Source: Gnetum montanum
Taxonomy: Eukaryota; Streptophyta; Gnetopsida; Gnetales; Gnetaceae
Length of the DNA: 64,000 nt
Direction: 5' to 3'
Assembly (NCBI GenBank): GCA_015680685.1
Contig: MNCI01007802.1
Coordinates: 119,780-183,779 of the forward strand
A program made the translations under genes and the position numbers. Shown here one piece after another: positions 1 through 10,460 of the stretch (the stretch's first letter is position 1; each line of letters opens with the position of its first letter). The notes under the pieces were generated by a model. It was given only the letters and a program-made list of their open reading frames with translations. It was not told where the DNA came from and did not search any database.

Positions 1-170
1 AGCACAGCAACTGCGCATGAGTACAAAAGCAAAGCAAAAGTTTACGCCGCCAAAAAAAAAAGAACCCGAGACCCCGGGCACTTTCCATATAAGCCCCAGG
101 CAGGAAGGCAGTCATCTCAAAACCAAGTACTCATGTCTAAAATGGTCAAAAAGCATCCAGTTGCACAGCT

Positions 171-312
171 TTGGCTCCCCGTCAATAGGTTCCCCTGAAC
201 ACTAAACATGGGCCCTGTTCTCCCAAGGAATGTAACACATCCTCCCGTGGCTTTGGCCCTGCCAACAGGTTCCCTTGAACACTAACCGAGGGTCCTGTTC
301 TGCCAAAGGATG
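171..312. repeat. 80-bp tandem duplication, two diverged copies
   Basis: The block around 183-232 recurs at 263-312, offset by 80 bp. Both copies share a GGTTCCC(C/T)TGAACACTAA core, then CCTGTTCT and CCAA(A)GGATG-like sequence. The copies differ by several substitutions, so the duplication is not recent. No function is apparent. Confidence 0.75.
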
Positions 313-761
313 CACATTGCATGTCTAAACTCTGAGTCTGCTAAAACATTGGCTATTGGCAAGGATCAGCATGCCCCATACCCAAACATCCCCTGTCCAT
401 AGCACAATTTTTTGGGCAGTTACCAATCCCCACGATCTCTAACCTCCTACCAGCCACAAATTTCGCAATCCCAATCCCATGTACTACTGAACACGGTGCA
501 ATGACGTCTCGTCGAGTGGTAGCGGGCAACGTCTTTATCAAGTTTCTTTTGGTGTTTTGTACTTCTTTATCGACGCTTCTCGGGTCGATTCCTCCAAGCG
601 TCAACAAAGAGGGGCCAATGAAACACCACAAAATTCTGAGCTTTGTACTTCCCCAGCAAAAAGCAGGTCCCTGCGACTCACAGGCAATCGTGGCTACAGT
701 TGGCGTCACACATTGCAACTTTGGAGAACAAAAGGCTTCATTTTCACTAAGTGTACATCCC

Positions 762-1146
762 CAGCGTATACGCCCAAGCTCACACCTACAGCGTCTACGC
801 CCAACGTATATGCCTGGCACCTACAGCGTATATGCCCAGCGTATACGTCTGGCACTCCACAGCGTATACGCCCGGCACCCCAGCGTGTACACCTTGGTAC
901 TGCAGATGCACATGCTCGACGACAGAATCTCCAAAGGCAGAATGAAGACAACACCAAAGAGCAAATATTGAAGCAAGTGGACATCCATCAGCATATACGT
1001 CCGACGTGTACGCCTAGCATCCATCAGCATATACGCCCGACCCTCAGCATCTTCACCCACGTTCACGCACGCTCAGCACATCCAGCGTATACACCCCGCG
1101 TATACGCAGACCTGATACGACGTATAAGCCCAGCGTATATGCTCAA
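762..1146 (+). repeat. CAGCGTATACGCCC motif array
   Basis: About a dozen variants of CAGCGTATACGCCC occur here, irregularly spaced, for example near 762, 787, 822, 837, 859, 881, 1027, 1082, 1097 and 1130. The core GCGTATACGC is a perfect 10-bp palindrome, so a dimeric protein could bind each site. The array ends about 85 bp before a TATA box. By analogy with other plant LTRs it may be a U3 enhancer, but that is inferred. Confidence 0.7.
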
Positions 1147-1230
1147 CACTTGTAATATTGTACATTTGTAAATTGTGTGCACCCGGTCAACGTGCCACGT
1201 GTCGCCCAACCCGAGTCTAGCGTAACAACC

Positions 1231-1238
1231 TATATAAA
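1231..1238 (+). promoter_or_regulatory. TATA box of LTR-like segment
   Basis: TATATAAAAA followed by CCCC sits just downstream of the palindromic repeat array. It is a good consensus plant TATA box. No intact coding region follows, so it is most likely the promoter of a retroelement LTR. Confidence 0.5.
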
Positions 1239-1870
1239 AACCCCGATTTTCCACTTCACCAGGTCGGTTGGCAAAATCCCAGAGCATACCAGAGAACATT
1301 TACGCTGCGCACCAGAGCTGAAACCCTCTTACGCTAGAAGCCTCGTACGCTGCAGATACTCTCTACGCTCCGCCTGCCCTGCGAACCAGAGTCATCCCTG
1401 TATACGTCGGGGCTTTTCATCCGTCTTGTGTTCCCACATGACTGCGTTAGACCGATGCACTGTTCTTTGACTCTGCAATATCGTTGTTTACATTTGCTGC
1501 ATAAGTTATTTTATAGTTTTATGTTAATTTGGCACATGAACTATTTACGCATGTTTACGCTCACGCTTCGTTTGCATCCATTTACGCTTTACACGGTTCT
1601 GTTGCCTTGTTTACGCCCGCACATCGTTCATGCATAACCCAGCGTATTAGCATTTTGCGTATGCGCGAGGAAATCCTTGTCTGATCCACGTGCGTACCAC
1701 CCAAGGTACTCTGCCTTTGTCACATTCCAGATCGCCCTCAGGCGAAGGCAAGGTCTTCTGTACGCGTCCTATGATCCCGCGGCCTCTGTTTTTCCTTCCA
1801 GCCGGAGACCGACGATTTCAGGCGGTACATGAGGGATATGCACAGTATAGATGTAAGGCTATAAGGGCAT

Positions 1871-3300
1871 GATTGCTACTAGCAAGGATAATTGGATAGG
1901 CTATGACAGTATCACAAAGGGCAAGCTAATGGAAGGTACCACATCTTGACATTTGTAGTATGTTTGGTGGAACACCACCACAAGCGTTGACCTAGAAGGT
2001 AACACCAAGGCTATAATTGTCTTGAGGAAGATAGGTGGATGGGACTATGAGAGAACCAAACCTAGGATTGTCCATTGAGAAAAGGTGTGAAAGGAGTCCT
2101 CATGCTTAGATTGAGCTTCAAACTTGTCTTGCTCTTCTTACAGGGGTTCCTCATAATTTGTTCCTAACACACGCTCACTATTTCAAATGAGTTAAGCTAG
2201 TATCCACTAGTAGGGTTTGGTAAGTGGAATGAAGTCAATGTAGGAGGGAATGTATTCCCATCTATTTTAGTGCACAAGCTCATAGCCCCACTTGGCCTTC
2301 ATGTCTAAGCAGCCTATGAATAAGCTCACTTGGAGCTTTGTGTAAATGACGTTATACTATTTGTCATTCAGCGTAGTGTACTAGGGGTCCTAGCCATGCA
2401 ACCTTAGGGATTGCCTAGGCTCTTCCATGGCAAGATTGACAAGGTCATTCTACACCAACTAGGTGGTAGACAATGCCTACACTAGCCTAGGATCCAGCTA
2501 ATGTAGCACATGGCAGGTCCATAGGGGTGTTGGATCTATGCCAGCCCAGAGCTAACAATGGTGATGTAGAGAGCATGTAAGACAACTATCAACAAGGTAT
2601 AAAAAAGGAAATGGCATTGGCCATCCTTCTAGTACTAGAAAAACTATAGTGATTGAAAACATCAATGGCTAGAATGGAACACCAAGAGGTTTGTTGGTGC
2701 ATAGCCTTAACCCCGCATCCACATGAGGGCCTACTATAGATAGAGATGATGTGCCCTGAATGGTCTTGTCAATCAAATAGGAACCTTGCCAAGTGTAGTT
2801 GGGGCATTGGATGCAATCAAGGTGTCATGGTGTTAGCGGTGTCAACAAGAATGAGTGCTAAGTGTTTAAGCAATGTTCATGGTATCAGCGGTGTCAACAA
2901 GAATGAGTGTAGTCAAGGATTTCAAGGTGAAATGAAGGTGCCAATGGGCAAGGTTGGCTACCCAAGTGAGGCTATACATGGAAGTGATAGTAAATTCAAG
3001 TAAAATGCCAAAAATGCATGTAAAAATGCCAAAAATGCATAGAAGAGAGAAAAAGAGAAGAAAAAACCAACCCAAATGAGGTTGAGCATAGTTAACTCCA
3101 AAAGGGATGAGAAGGTACACGGTGCACAATAGGCATAGTGGACAACATAGTCACAATCTTAAGGGTATCTAAGCTAGAAAATTGACATCCGTCATGGTGT
3201 CTATGCTTATTGGGCTGGCCATCATGGTGTCCCATGAGCTATGATGATCTATAGTGGACTAGGTGGTATGCAACTCTACCTGTCGATGCTCTAATTTTCA
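1871..3300. other. AT-rich stretch without recognised gene
   Basis: No reading frame resembles a known family. It contains the 52-bp duplication at 2824-2909. The lower-coordinate part of the minus-strand family A LTR, or its leader, probably extends into the right end of this stretch, but I could not find its CA terminus. Confidence 0.5.
2824..2909 (+). repeat. 52-bp direct duplication
   Basis: The sequence from about 2824 to 2857 is repeated at 2876-2909. The shared core AGCGGTGTCAACAAGAATGA (2835 and 2887) is identical in both. The second copy also reads TGGTATCAGCGG, which superficially resembles an initiator-Met primer binding site, but there is no LTR end before it. Confidence 0.8.
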
Positions 3301-3390
3301 CCTCAAACTTGCTCTTACACAATGCTCCAATTTGCTAATTTACCAACTAAAATGCCAAGATGCCAACCCCTAAAATATAGATGGCTAGGG

Positions 3391-3400
3391 TATTTATAGG
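3391..3400 (-). promoter_or_regulatory. TATA box of minus-strand family A LTR
   Basis: Minus-strand CCTATAAATA lies about 980 bp from the LTR start and is followed by TTTTAGGGGTTGG. The same arrangement is present in the plus-strand copy at 63855. Confidence 0.6.
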
Positions 3401-3839
3401 CCTAAAGATAGTGTGAAATCTAGATCAAATGCCACATTATTGTGGGATGATTGGATTACATTGCACCCAACTATGCTCTCCACTAAGGCAAATGGTATCA
3501 TGCTCTACTATGCTTTGATGGACTCTATGAGACTTCCAAACTATGACTATGTTGCCAATTGCATGCACATGTGCTGAGAAGACTACAATGTACCTAAAAA
3601 AGGCAAAAAATGCAACTTTGGAAACTACACTCTAGGACTATGCTCTCCACTACCTTGAGTGGGGTTGAGCATAGTTACAAATTTGGGGCTAACATGGTGG
3701 ACAAGAAAGATGCAACTTGTTGATCATGCTTGCTAGAGGTGAGGCAGAGTTGTGGTGAATGTTGATGCTACATTGTGGAGGCCTTTAGATGCTATTATAC
3801 ATGACTACACTCCACTATGCTTTGTATTGGGGGAGAGCA

Positions 3840-4340
3840 TAGTCACACACTTACAAAACATTTTGTAAAATGTAACTAATTGTTGACTACTCTCTCCATG
3901 GGAGGCTAACTACGCTCCTGACTAAGGGTGAGCATAGTCCTAGCACTTGTCAAAACTTGTAGAATCTAGCTTCTAGTTAACTATGTATAACTATGCTCTA
4001 GGGTAGTGGAGAGCGTAGTCTTAACACTTAGAAAAATTCTACAAAAATTAAGCCTCCAAGCTAACTACACTCGACTACACTCTAGAGTAGTGGTTAACGT
4101 AGTCTGAGCACATAAAAAAATCTCCAAAAAACTAACTTGACACTTAGAAAAAATTTGCAAAAGTGGCATTTTGTATTGAATACTATGCTCTAGGACAGTG
4201 GAGAGCATAGTTCCAACACTTAGAAAAATTTACAAAATATGTATCTTCACATTGACTACACTCGACTATGCTCTAGGATAGTGGAGAGCATAGTTTTGAC
4301 ACTTAGAAAAATTTGTCTTGTGCTGACACTTAGACAAATT
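3840..4340 (-). repeat. U3 minisatellite with GAGCATAGT / CACTTAGAAAAATTT units
   Basis: Degenerate units of roughly 75-115 bp each combine CTATGCTCTAG, GTGGAGAGCATAGT and ACACTTAGAAAAATTT-like blocks. The last block occurs near 4025, 4140, 4216, 4299 and 4325, with weaker copies near 3850 and 3945. ACTATGCTC and GAGCATAGT are reverse complements, so each unit can form a short hairpin. Copy number differs between the two family A LTRs. Confidence 0.75.
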
Positions 4341-4380
4341 TGTAGTCAAGATGTTGTAGTCCAAATTTGGTGGTGTTTTA

Positions 4381-6075
4381 GGTATAGTATTGTGACCTTA
4401 GTAGTGTGTAACTTAGTGGCATGTGTATCCAGTTACTATACAATTGATTGATAGCACAAGTTTTCACCATTTGTAGATAGTCACTTTCCATATAAGGCCA
4501 GTAGTATTGTAAGTGTCTAATTTTTTTGGGCATGCCTATAGGTCCTATATGTCCTCCAAATATGCCCTTATGTACCTGTTTAAGGATTGCATGGGCTTTT
4601 GCCTTACTTACAATACTAATAATATGTCATCATAGGACATTTGACATAATCTGTTATTAGCTATAATAATGTAATGTTTTCATATTTATGTGTAGCATTA
4701 TTTTGGGAGATAATTAGGTTTTATGGAGGTTCACCATGCATTACATAAAAATTGATACCATCATACCACTGAGGCTATAAAGGTTTCATAGATTGCAAGG
4801 TAGATGTAGAATGATTTGTATTTCTAATGAAGATACATAGTATGAAATTTAACCAACTCTTGATGTTGTCAAAGGCTTTTTGGCATTGGTCAATCTAGTC
4901 ATAGTAAACTCCCTTATTGAGCAAGTATTACATAGGTTGTAGCTTATCTGTGAGCCTTGAGATAAACCTACAAATAAATTGTAATCTATGTTGTAATTCT
5001 CATAGTTTATTAAGGTTGCTAGGTGGTGATAGATCAGTTCTATCCTTAACCTTATCAAGATCCACTCATATCCCTACTTTAGATACTACAAAACCAAGCA
5101 TCTTAGTAGTTTTAACACTAAAGATACACTTATTAAGATTAAGTCTAAGTTCATATTTAAGACATCGCTAAGGGATCTAGTCTAGGTCATGTGCATGGTT
5201 ATTAATTATCCTAGACTTTATGGCTATATTATTAACATAATCATTTAGTAATCCTAGCATGTAGCCACTAAAGATGTAAGGTATGGCTTGTTGATAGGTT
5301 ACCCTTATGTTCTTTAGATTTTATAACATCATTTTGTAATAGAAGATTCCCTAAGGGGTCATGAAGGTTGTTTAAAACTCATGCTCTAGGTTAATCCTAG
5401 CTTAGCTGTATCTTGAGAATCATCCATGAAGGATAATAAGACATGGCCAACCATAGTATCGATAAGTTGATCAATAATAGGCAAAGGAAAATCATCTTTA
5501 ATAGTTACCTTATTGAGGTTAGGAAAATTGACATAGATATAAATACTCCTATTTTTTTTAGGAACAACCACTATGTTAGATACCCAATCAATGTAATCAA
5601 CAACTGAGATGAAACCAGCTTGGTAGAGCTTCTTAATCTCATCATGGATTATCAAGGCTAAATTTGGTTCAATATTATGTTCCTTTTATTTAACAAGCTT
5701 GATGTTAGGATCGAGTATGATGTTACATTGCACTATATGTTGGTCAAGTCCTAGCATATCTCAGTATGACCAAGTAAAGACTTTAATGTTCTACTAAAGG
5801 ACCTTGGTGATGTCTTGGGCCATATGAGGTTCTAGCAAGGAACTTAATTTTAGTATTTTTTTTTCCTGACCATTATGGGTTATAATGGGAATTTCAACTA
5901 TATTATCCTTTGTAATGTCTCTAGCCTCTAAATCAAGAGTTTTAACTATGTACTCAAGCCACTCTATGAACTTCTTTATTGAGGCTATGTGTTCGAATAG
6001 GCTCCCAAGTTCAAGATCTAAGCATTCAAGGTTAATTGATCTTTTGAAATCATCATAGACTCCATTCAAGCTCAA
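4381..6075 (-). pseudogene. Decayed Ty3/gypsy pol (linker, RT, RNase H start, integrase zinc region)
   Basis: Read on the minus strand: 5794-6075 matches the segment ahead of RT and continues into a WSY-DM-GLD motif. 5386-5655 carries EIKKLYQAGFI, WVSNIVVVPKK, LNKVTIKDDFPLP and LSFMDD. Frame-shifted parts to about 4850 give TTFMTP-G, the YVDD region read as YVNI, LGFVVSK, FICRFIS and QCQKAFD. 4381-4602 gives QVHKGIFGGH, YYWPYM and an HHCC-like finger whose last Cys is replaced by Asn. Stops such as TGG to TAG break every domain. The integrase core is missing and the family A LTR starts at once, so this is a deleted element or pol cut by an LTR insertion. Nearest lineage is probably Tat-like. 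Confidence 0.85.
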
Positions 6076-6374
6076 GGATAGGTCAAATCATGCCTATGTA
6101 TTGATGATTTAGTCCTTCATGTCAACGAAGATACGTTAACTAGCATCTATATTACATAATTATTAAATAGTGTTAAAATAGTACAAAATATTGCAATAAT
6201 AGGACATAACATAGTAGAAAAAGGTTTTAAAAAAGTAGAATAAGGTAAAATAAGGTTGAGTAAGGTCATAGCATGATATACTAAGACCAAAGAATGTGGA
6301 TTGAGATGCAACAAGGTGGAACAAGCACCAAATGATACTAAATGATGTAGAGTAAGGATTGTATGAGGTTAAAA

Positions 6375-6765
6375 ACATGTAACATAATGTCAAACATGAT
6401 TGAATGACATCTTAATGATGCTAAATAACATCAAAGGATGTCAAATTATGGAAAAACTAAGGCTAGACAAGGTTAAATGAAGTTAGAATGGTTTTAAATG
6501 ATCTCAAATGATTTCAAAACAATGCCAAATGATACCAAATGATGACAAAATGATGAAAACTAGTGTTAAATGATATCAAATGGTGTCTAAATGATTTAAA
6601 ATGATGCTAAATGGTATTGAATGATACTAAATGATGTCAAATGATATCAAAATAATACCAAATGATGTCAAATGGCATTAAATGATGATAAAATGATACA
6701 AAATGATATCAAAATGATACCAAATGATGCAAAGGAAAGGTCAAACATGGTTAAACAAGGTCAAA
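6375..6765 (+). repeat. AAATGATGTCAAATGATAYC degenerate minisatellite
   Basis: AAATGATRYCAAA-type units of 10-20 bp are repeated dozens of times with variable spacing. There is no coding potential. This is typical slippage-derived simple sequence in AT-rich heterochromatin. Confidence 0.75.
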
Positions 6766-7088
6766 TATGATTGAAAATAATTTTAAATAATAATATTTAT
6801 TTTTTAGATGATTTTGTAATCAAAGTAAGCAAAAATATAGCGTAAAAAGGCTAGGAATTGCTAAAAATCAGTAGAAATATGGTGAAAATAGGAAACAAAT
6901 TATCAAAATAAGTAAACATCTAGAGAAAGCATGTTCTAAACTACTAAAATGAATAAAAATATAGCAAAAATAGTTAGAATAAGGAAACATCTTATAAAAA
7001 TAATGAAAATAAAGAAAAATCTTACGAAAATTACTAGAAAAATATTTTTATGGGGTGAAAATAATTAAAAAGGCTAAAAATTGGTATA
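6766..7088. other. A-rich stretch, nothing recognised
   Basis: A-rich sequence with recurring GAAAATAAGGAAA-like words and no reading frame of note. Confidence 0.5.
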
Positions 7089-8230
7089 TCCAACATGTGG
7101 GAACCATCTCCTCAATGTTTAAACATCTTATACAATATTCCCAATGTGTAGAGCCTATGTAGGTAGTGTGTAAGCTAGATTGGTTAAGTAGGATTTTGTT
7201 TGAGCTCCACACGTTGGTTCATATGCTAGCAGAGTGTGTGGGGCTAGAATCCCTAACATGTCAATACTATAGGACTAAACTCTAGTAAGTAGAACCTATT
7301 CTCCCAATGTGTGAGTAGTTTAGCTTAGGTTTTAGACTTGTGGGACCTGCCAAGCCAACTTGTGACCACTTTTGATCAAGTCTTTAGAATGTGAAACTCA
7401 CCTTAGTAGCATATGAATAAATTTTGACATGTTGATTATTGTTGTAGGATTCACACATTGGTCTACATTTTGCTAAAGCCTATTGGGCTTGGTTCTTCAA
7501 CATGTTAGACTTTGTGGGGAGTTTGGCTCTATTTTCTACTTCTCTAGGCTTCCATGGTAGTGTCTAGGGTGTATGGTAGGATCTACAATATTTTTCACCA
7601 TCTCATGTAAGGTTTAACCCATATTGATCATGTTTGGAAGTTATTAGTATCCTACATGCTATCCCACATGTTGTCACAACATCTAGGATAGGCTTTCCTA
7701 GCATGTGAAAACTTATTGATGAAATCCTAGCATGTGGAAATGATATTTCTAGTGTATGAGTAGTTTTTAACATGGAATTTTTATGATTTTTTAGGATTTG
7801 GTGGGGTCATCTGAGTAGCATATGGACAAGTCTGGTAAGAGAAATTATTGATGTAGACTTCAAACGTTGTCCCACACACTACCATAGCGTGTGGAGCTGT
7901 ATCCTCTAATGTGTGAAGATTTTAAAATTGGTTTTCAATGTGTGGGCTTGTTTGGTATGCTTGCTAAAGTCTTGTGGGGGTCCACCCAGATTCAAACTAT
8001 TAGCATGAAAGATTAGGAAGCCAACATTCCAAGCAAATATCAACTTATAATGTATATTTCCTTACTTTTTTTCCAACCATAGTGTGTGGAGGGTTTTCCT
8101 TGATTTGCATAGGGTTTCATTGGCAACGTGTAGGCATCTTGATAGGATTTTTGACATCAAAACCTAATGTATGAGCTTATTTTTCACCTAATTTCACAAC
8201 CATAACGTATAAGATTTGGATTTTGTGGTT
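7088..8230. repeat. Dispersed CAACATGTGGG-like motif field
   Basis: A word close to CCAACATGTGGG, or its degraded forms (CACACGTTGG, AGCATGTGGA, AATGTGTGGG, AGCGTGTGGAG, AACGTGTAGG), occurs about fifteen times in 1.1 kb. No long reading frame overlaps it. A similar motif appears as 16-bp tandem repeats at 17307-17372. It may be the U3 of an old LTR or a short motif amplified locally, and I could not find element ends. Confidence 0.5.
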
Positions 8231-10460
8231 AAAACCAAAATACCTAACACTTTACTTGTAATTTTTGTATTTACCCATCTCTATGCATAGTGTAGTTGCA
8301 CTAGAGTTGAGAATTTGGACTTTTTCTAGTAGTAATCAAGGTAGAACTCTTAAGTTTCAGTTATCATGGTAAAGAAGATCATATCAATTACTTGGAATCT
8401 AGTGTTGAAAAAAGGGGAGGAGGGAGTACAAATTATCTCTAGGCTTCTAGATCCATTGGTATACAAAGGATCTTCATCAAGAACTACCAAGTATCAAATT
8501 TTTCCATATTTTCCTTTATTTTAACAAATTTGTGGAAACGTTTTCCCACCTATAGCCTTATCTAGATCAAAAATTTGTATTTTGACTATGTCAAATTTAA
8601 GGTTTAGGCTTTTTGATCATTTTAAAAATGAAATTTGGATGTTTAGAAATATTATGGTGGAGATATGATTTTTTTCTCACATATATGCATAACATTTTTT
8701 CCCTATTTTTGCTTGTTTTAGCCAATGTTCATCATTTTTTCTAGCTTGAGTATGCATATATTTTTGAATTCTAACTATACATGATTGTTTGTTAGGGAGC
8801 TTTGGCTATCCTAGAGGTGAAATAAGATTTTTTGGAATTTTTATGGGCTTTTTCCAAACCCATTATTTAGCATTCTCACTTATGTTTTGTAATTTTTGTA
8901 GTTTTCCATGGAAAACTTACATATTATCAATTTCTAGGGTCCCTATGGATTTCAGATATAGTGTAGAAGGGTTCTAGATGAAGTTTGAAATTTTTAAAAT
9001 TTTTGTTGCATTTTTCCCAAGGTTGTTACTTTAGTTATTTCACTACAAATTTGGGTTTTCCAATGAAAATTCTATGGAATTCTATATTTTCCTACACTAT
9101 AATTGCAACATTGATGGTGGATTCAAGTTGTGTTAATCATGTTCTCTCTATCCAAGCTCAGAAAAAAACTTTTAAAATTTTTTTAGCATTCTTCCCAATC
9201 TTAGGATGCTACATTAGTTAATTTTGAATCTTGGTTATAGAGGTTTTTGGGTTTTCAAGGTAGAATTGACAACATTGGACATTAGGGCAAGGACTTTTTT
9301 AGTTGTGGAATTTTCATAGTTTCATGGCCATCATGTGGCATCTTTCAAGCTTGGTGTAGTAACGTAATGAATATTTTTTGGTTTTTCTATGGGAAGGATG
9401 GTATCGCGTGGACTCTAAGAGCCAAGAAAATTTATTCTTTTTGTTTTTAAATTTCCCATATTCCCATTGTTTGAGTCTATTTGAACCTATTGACCATCAT
9501 TCTATGAGAAATTCTATCCATCAGGCCCCAATGTTGTGAGTTCTAGCTTCTAGTTTTGTCAAAAACTTGGTCTCATACCAAATATTCATAAAAATGCTTA
9601 TTTTAAGGCCTTACATGTCAACTATTCATTGAAATTTCAAAATATTTTTTTCTATGTTCCATTTCTATGAAGATTTCAAATATAGTTTTTTATTATGGAA
9701 ATTATAGTGTAAAGGCTAGATTTTGATTTTCACCTAGATGTTAGTTGTATTGATTGACTTTATCATTTTTTGTATGTTGTGTTCAATGAAAACACTATCA
9801 TCCTAGAGGTTATTTTGGTTTGAATTTTATTTATTTTTTTTCTAATTTTTCTATGATCTCATGGTTATATGGCTATATGGCTTGGCTATATAGAAGGCAT
9901 TATTAAAACCTATCCTAATCGTCATGAGTTGGTGGAAATTTTGTGTTGCATGGGATGGATACACAAAATAGCTTGAACCTTGATAGCTACACCTCGATAT
10001 GGTTTAGACTTGGTACTAGAGAATTTATAATGTAACTTCTCTACAACTACAATGTGATTGTGTGGTTACACTTGGTTGTAGATGTCACAGCCATAATCAT
10101 GGAGACTCTTATGACTAGGTCTTCTAACTATATCTTCTATTTCATGATGGATGATCTCAACAATCAAAGAGAGATATCACATAATGAGGGCTCATATTCA
10201 ATGGGAGTTCTATGATTATCCAAAATCTAGAAGATGATCAAGTATGTGCACTACAATGTCAACAATACCTTAATGTTGGTTCATTGCATAAACATTCTAT
10301 TCTAAAACCATCTTGGAACTATCTACCTACTAGAAGCATAAGCTTGGTTTTTAAATTGATACATTTTTCTTATTTCTTGGTTTCAATGTTATTTGTTCTA
10401 ATTTTTTTCATTCTTTATTTTTATAGGTTTAGGATACACTGGAGGATGAGTGAAAAATGA
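8231..10460. other. T-rich stretch, no gene recognised
   Basis: Long T-rich sequence. Open frames of 60-80 codons at 8789-8977, 8985-9221 and 10212-10460 encode hydrophobic Phe/Leu-rich strings as expected by chance from T-rich DNA. No domain motifs seen. Confidence 0.5.

Larger units (their letters stand above)
1..1870. mobile_element. GC/CpG-rich LTR-like segment
   Basis: This stretch is much richer in GC and CpG than the AT-rich DNA that follows, and the change at about 1870 is abrupt. It contains an array of CAGCGTATACGCCC-like motifs (762-1146), then a TATA box (1231-1238), then more TACGC-rich sequence without a credible long reading frame. Repeats, TATA box and leader in that order are typical of the U3-R-U5 of a plant LTR. 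I cannot place the TG and CA ends and see no second copy in the window, so it may be a solo or truncated LTR. Open frames at 353-820 (minus) and 501-971 (plus) overlap each other, match nothing I recognise and are probably chance. Confidence 0.4.
3300..4380 (-). mobile_element. Family A LTR, minus strand (outer end at 4380)
   Basis: Read on the minus strand from 4380, this block begins TAAAACACCACC and matches the reverse of the plus-strand copy beginning TGAAACACCAC at 63296. Shared landmarks are the GTCAAGATGT block, many CACTTAGAAAAATTT units, GAGCATAGT motifs, a TATA box (CCTATAAATA, 3400-3391) and TTTTAGGGGTTGG just after it. The 5' dinucleotide TG has mutated to TA. U3 here is about 980 bp against about 560 bp in the other copy, because of the internal repeats. 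The U5 end below 3300 is not resolved. It directly abuts the integrase fragment at 4381, on the same strand. Confidence 0.75.

Noticed and set aside
353-971. Overlapping open frames of about 155 codons on opposite strands as genes
   Set aside because: They overlap each other, lie partly in the palindromic repeat array, have no domain motifs, and GC-rich DNA gives long chance frames.
2876-2890. TGGTATCAGCGG as an initiator-Met primer binding site
   Set aside because: No LTR end precedes it, the strand is opposite to the adjacent family A LTR, and it is one unit of a 52-bp duplication.
6163-6393. 76-codon minus-strand frame
   Set aside because: A Phe/Tyr/Ser-rich string from AT-rich simple sequence, with no similarity to pol despite adjoining it.
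8789-9221. Two plus-strand hydrophobic frames as small membrane proteins
   Set aside because: The composition is what T-rich DNA encodes by chance. There is no promoter, conserved motif or family resemblance.
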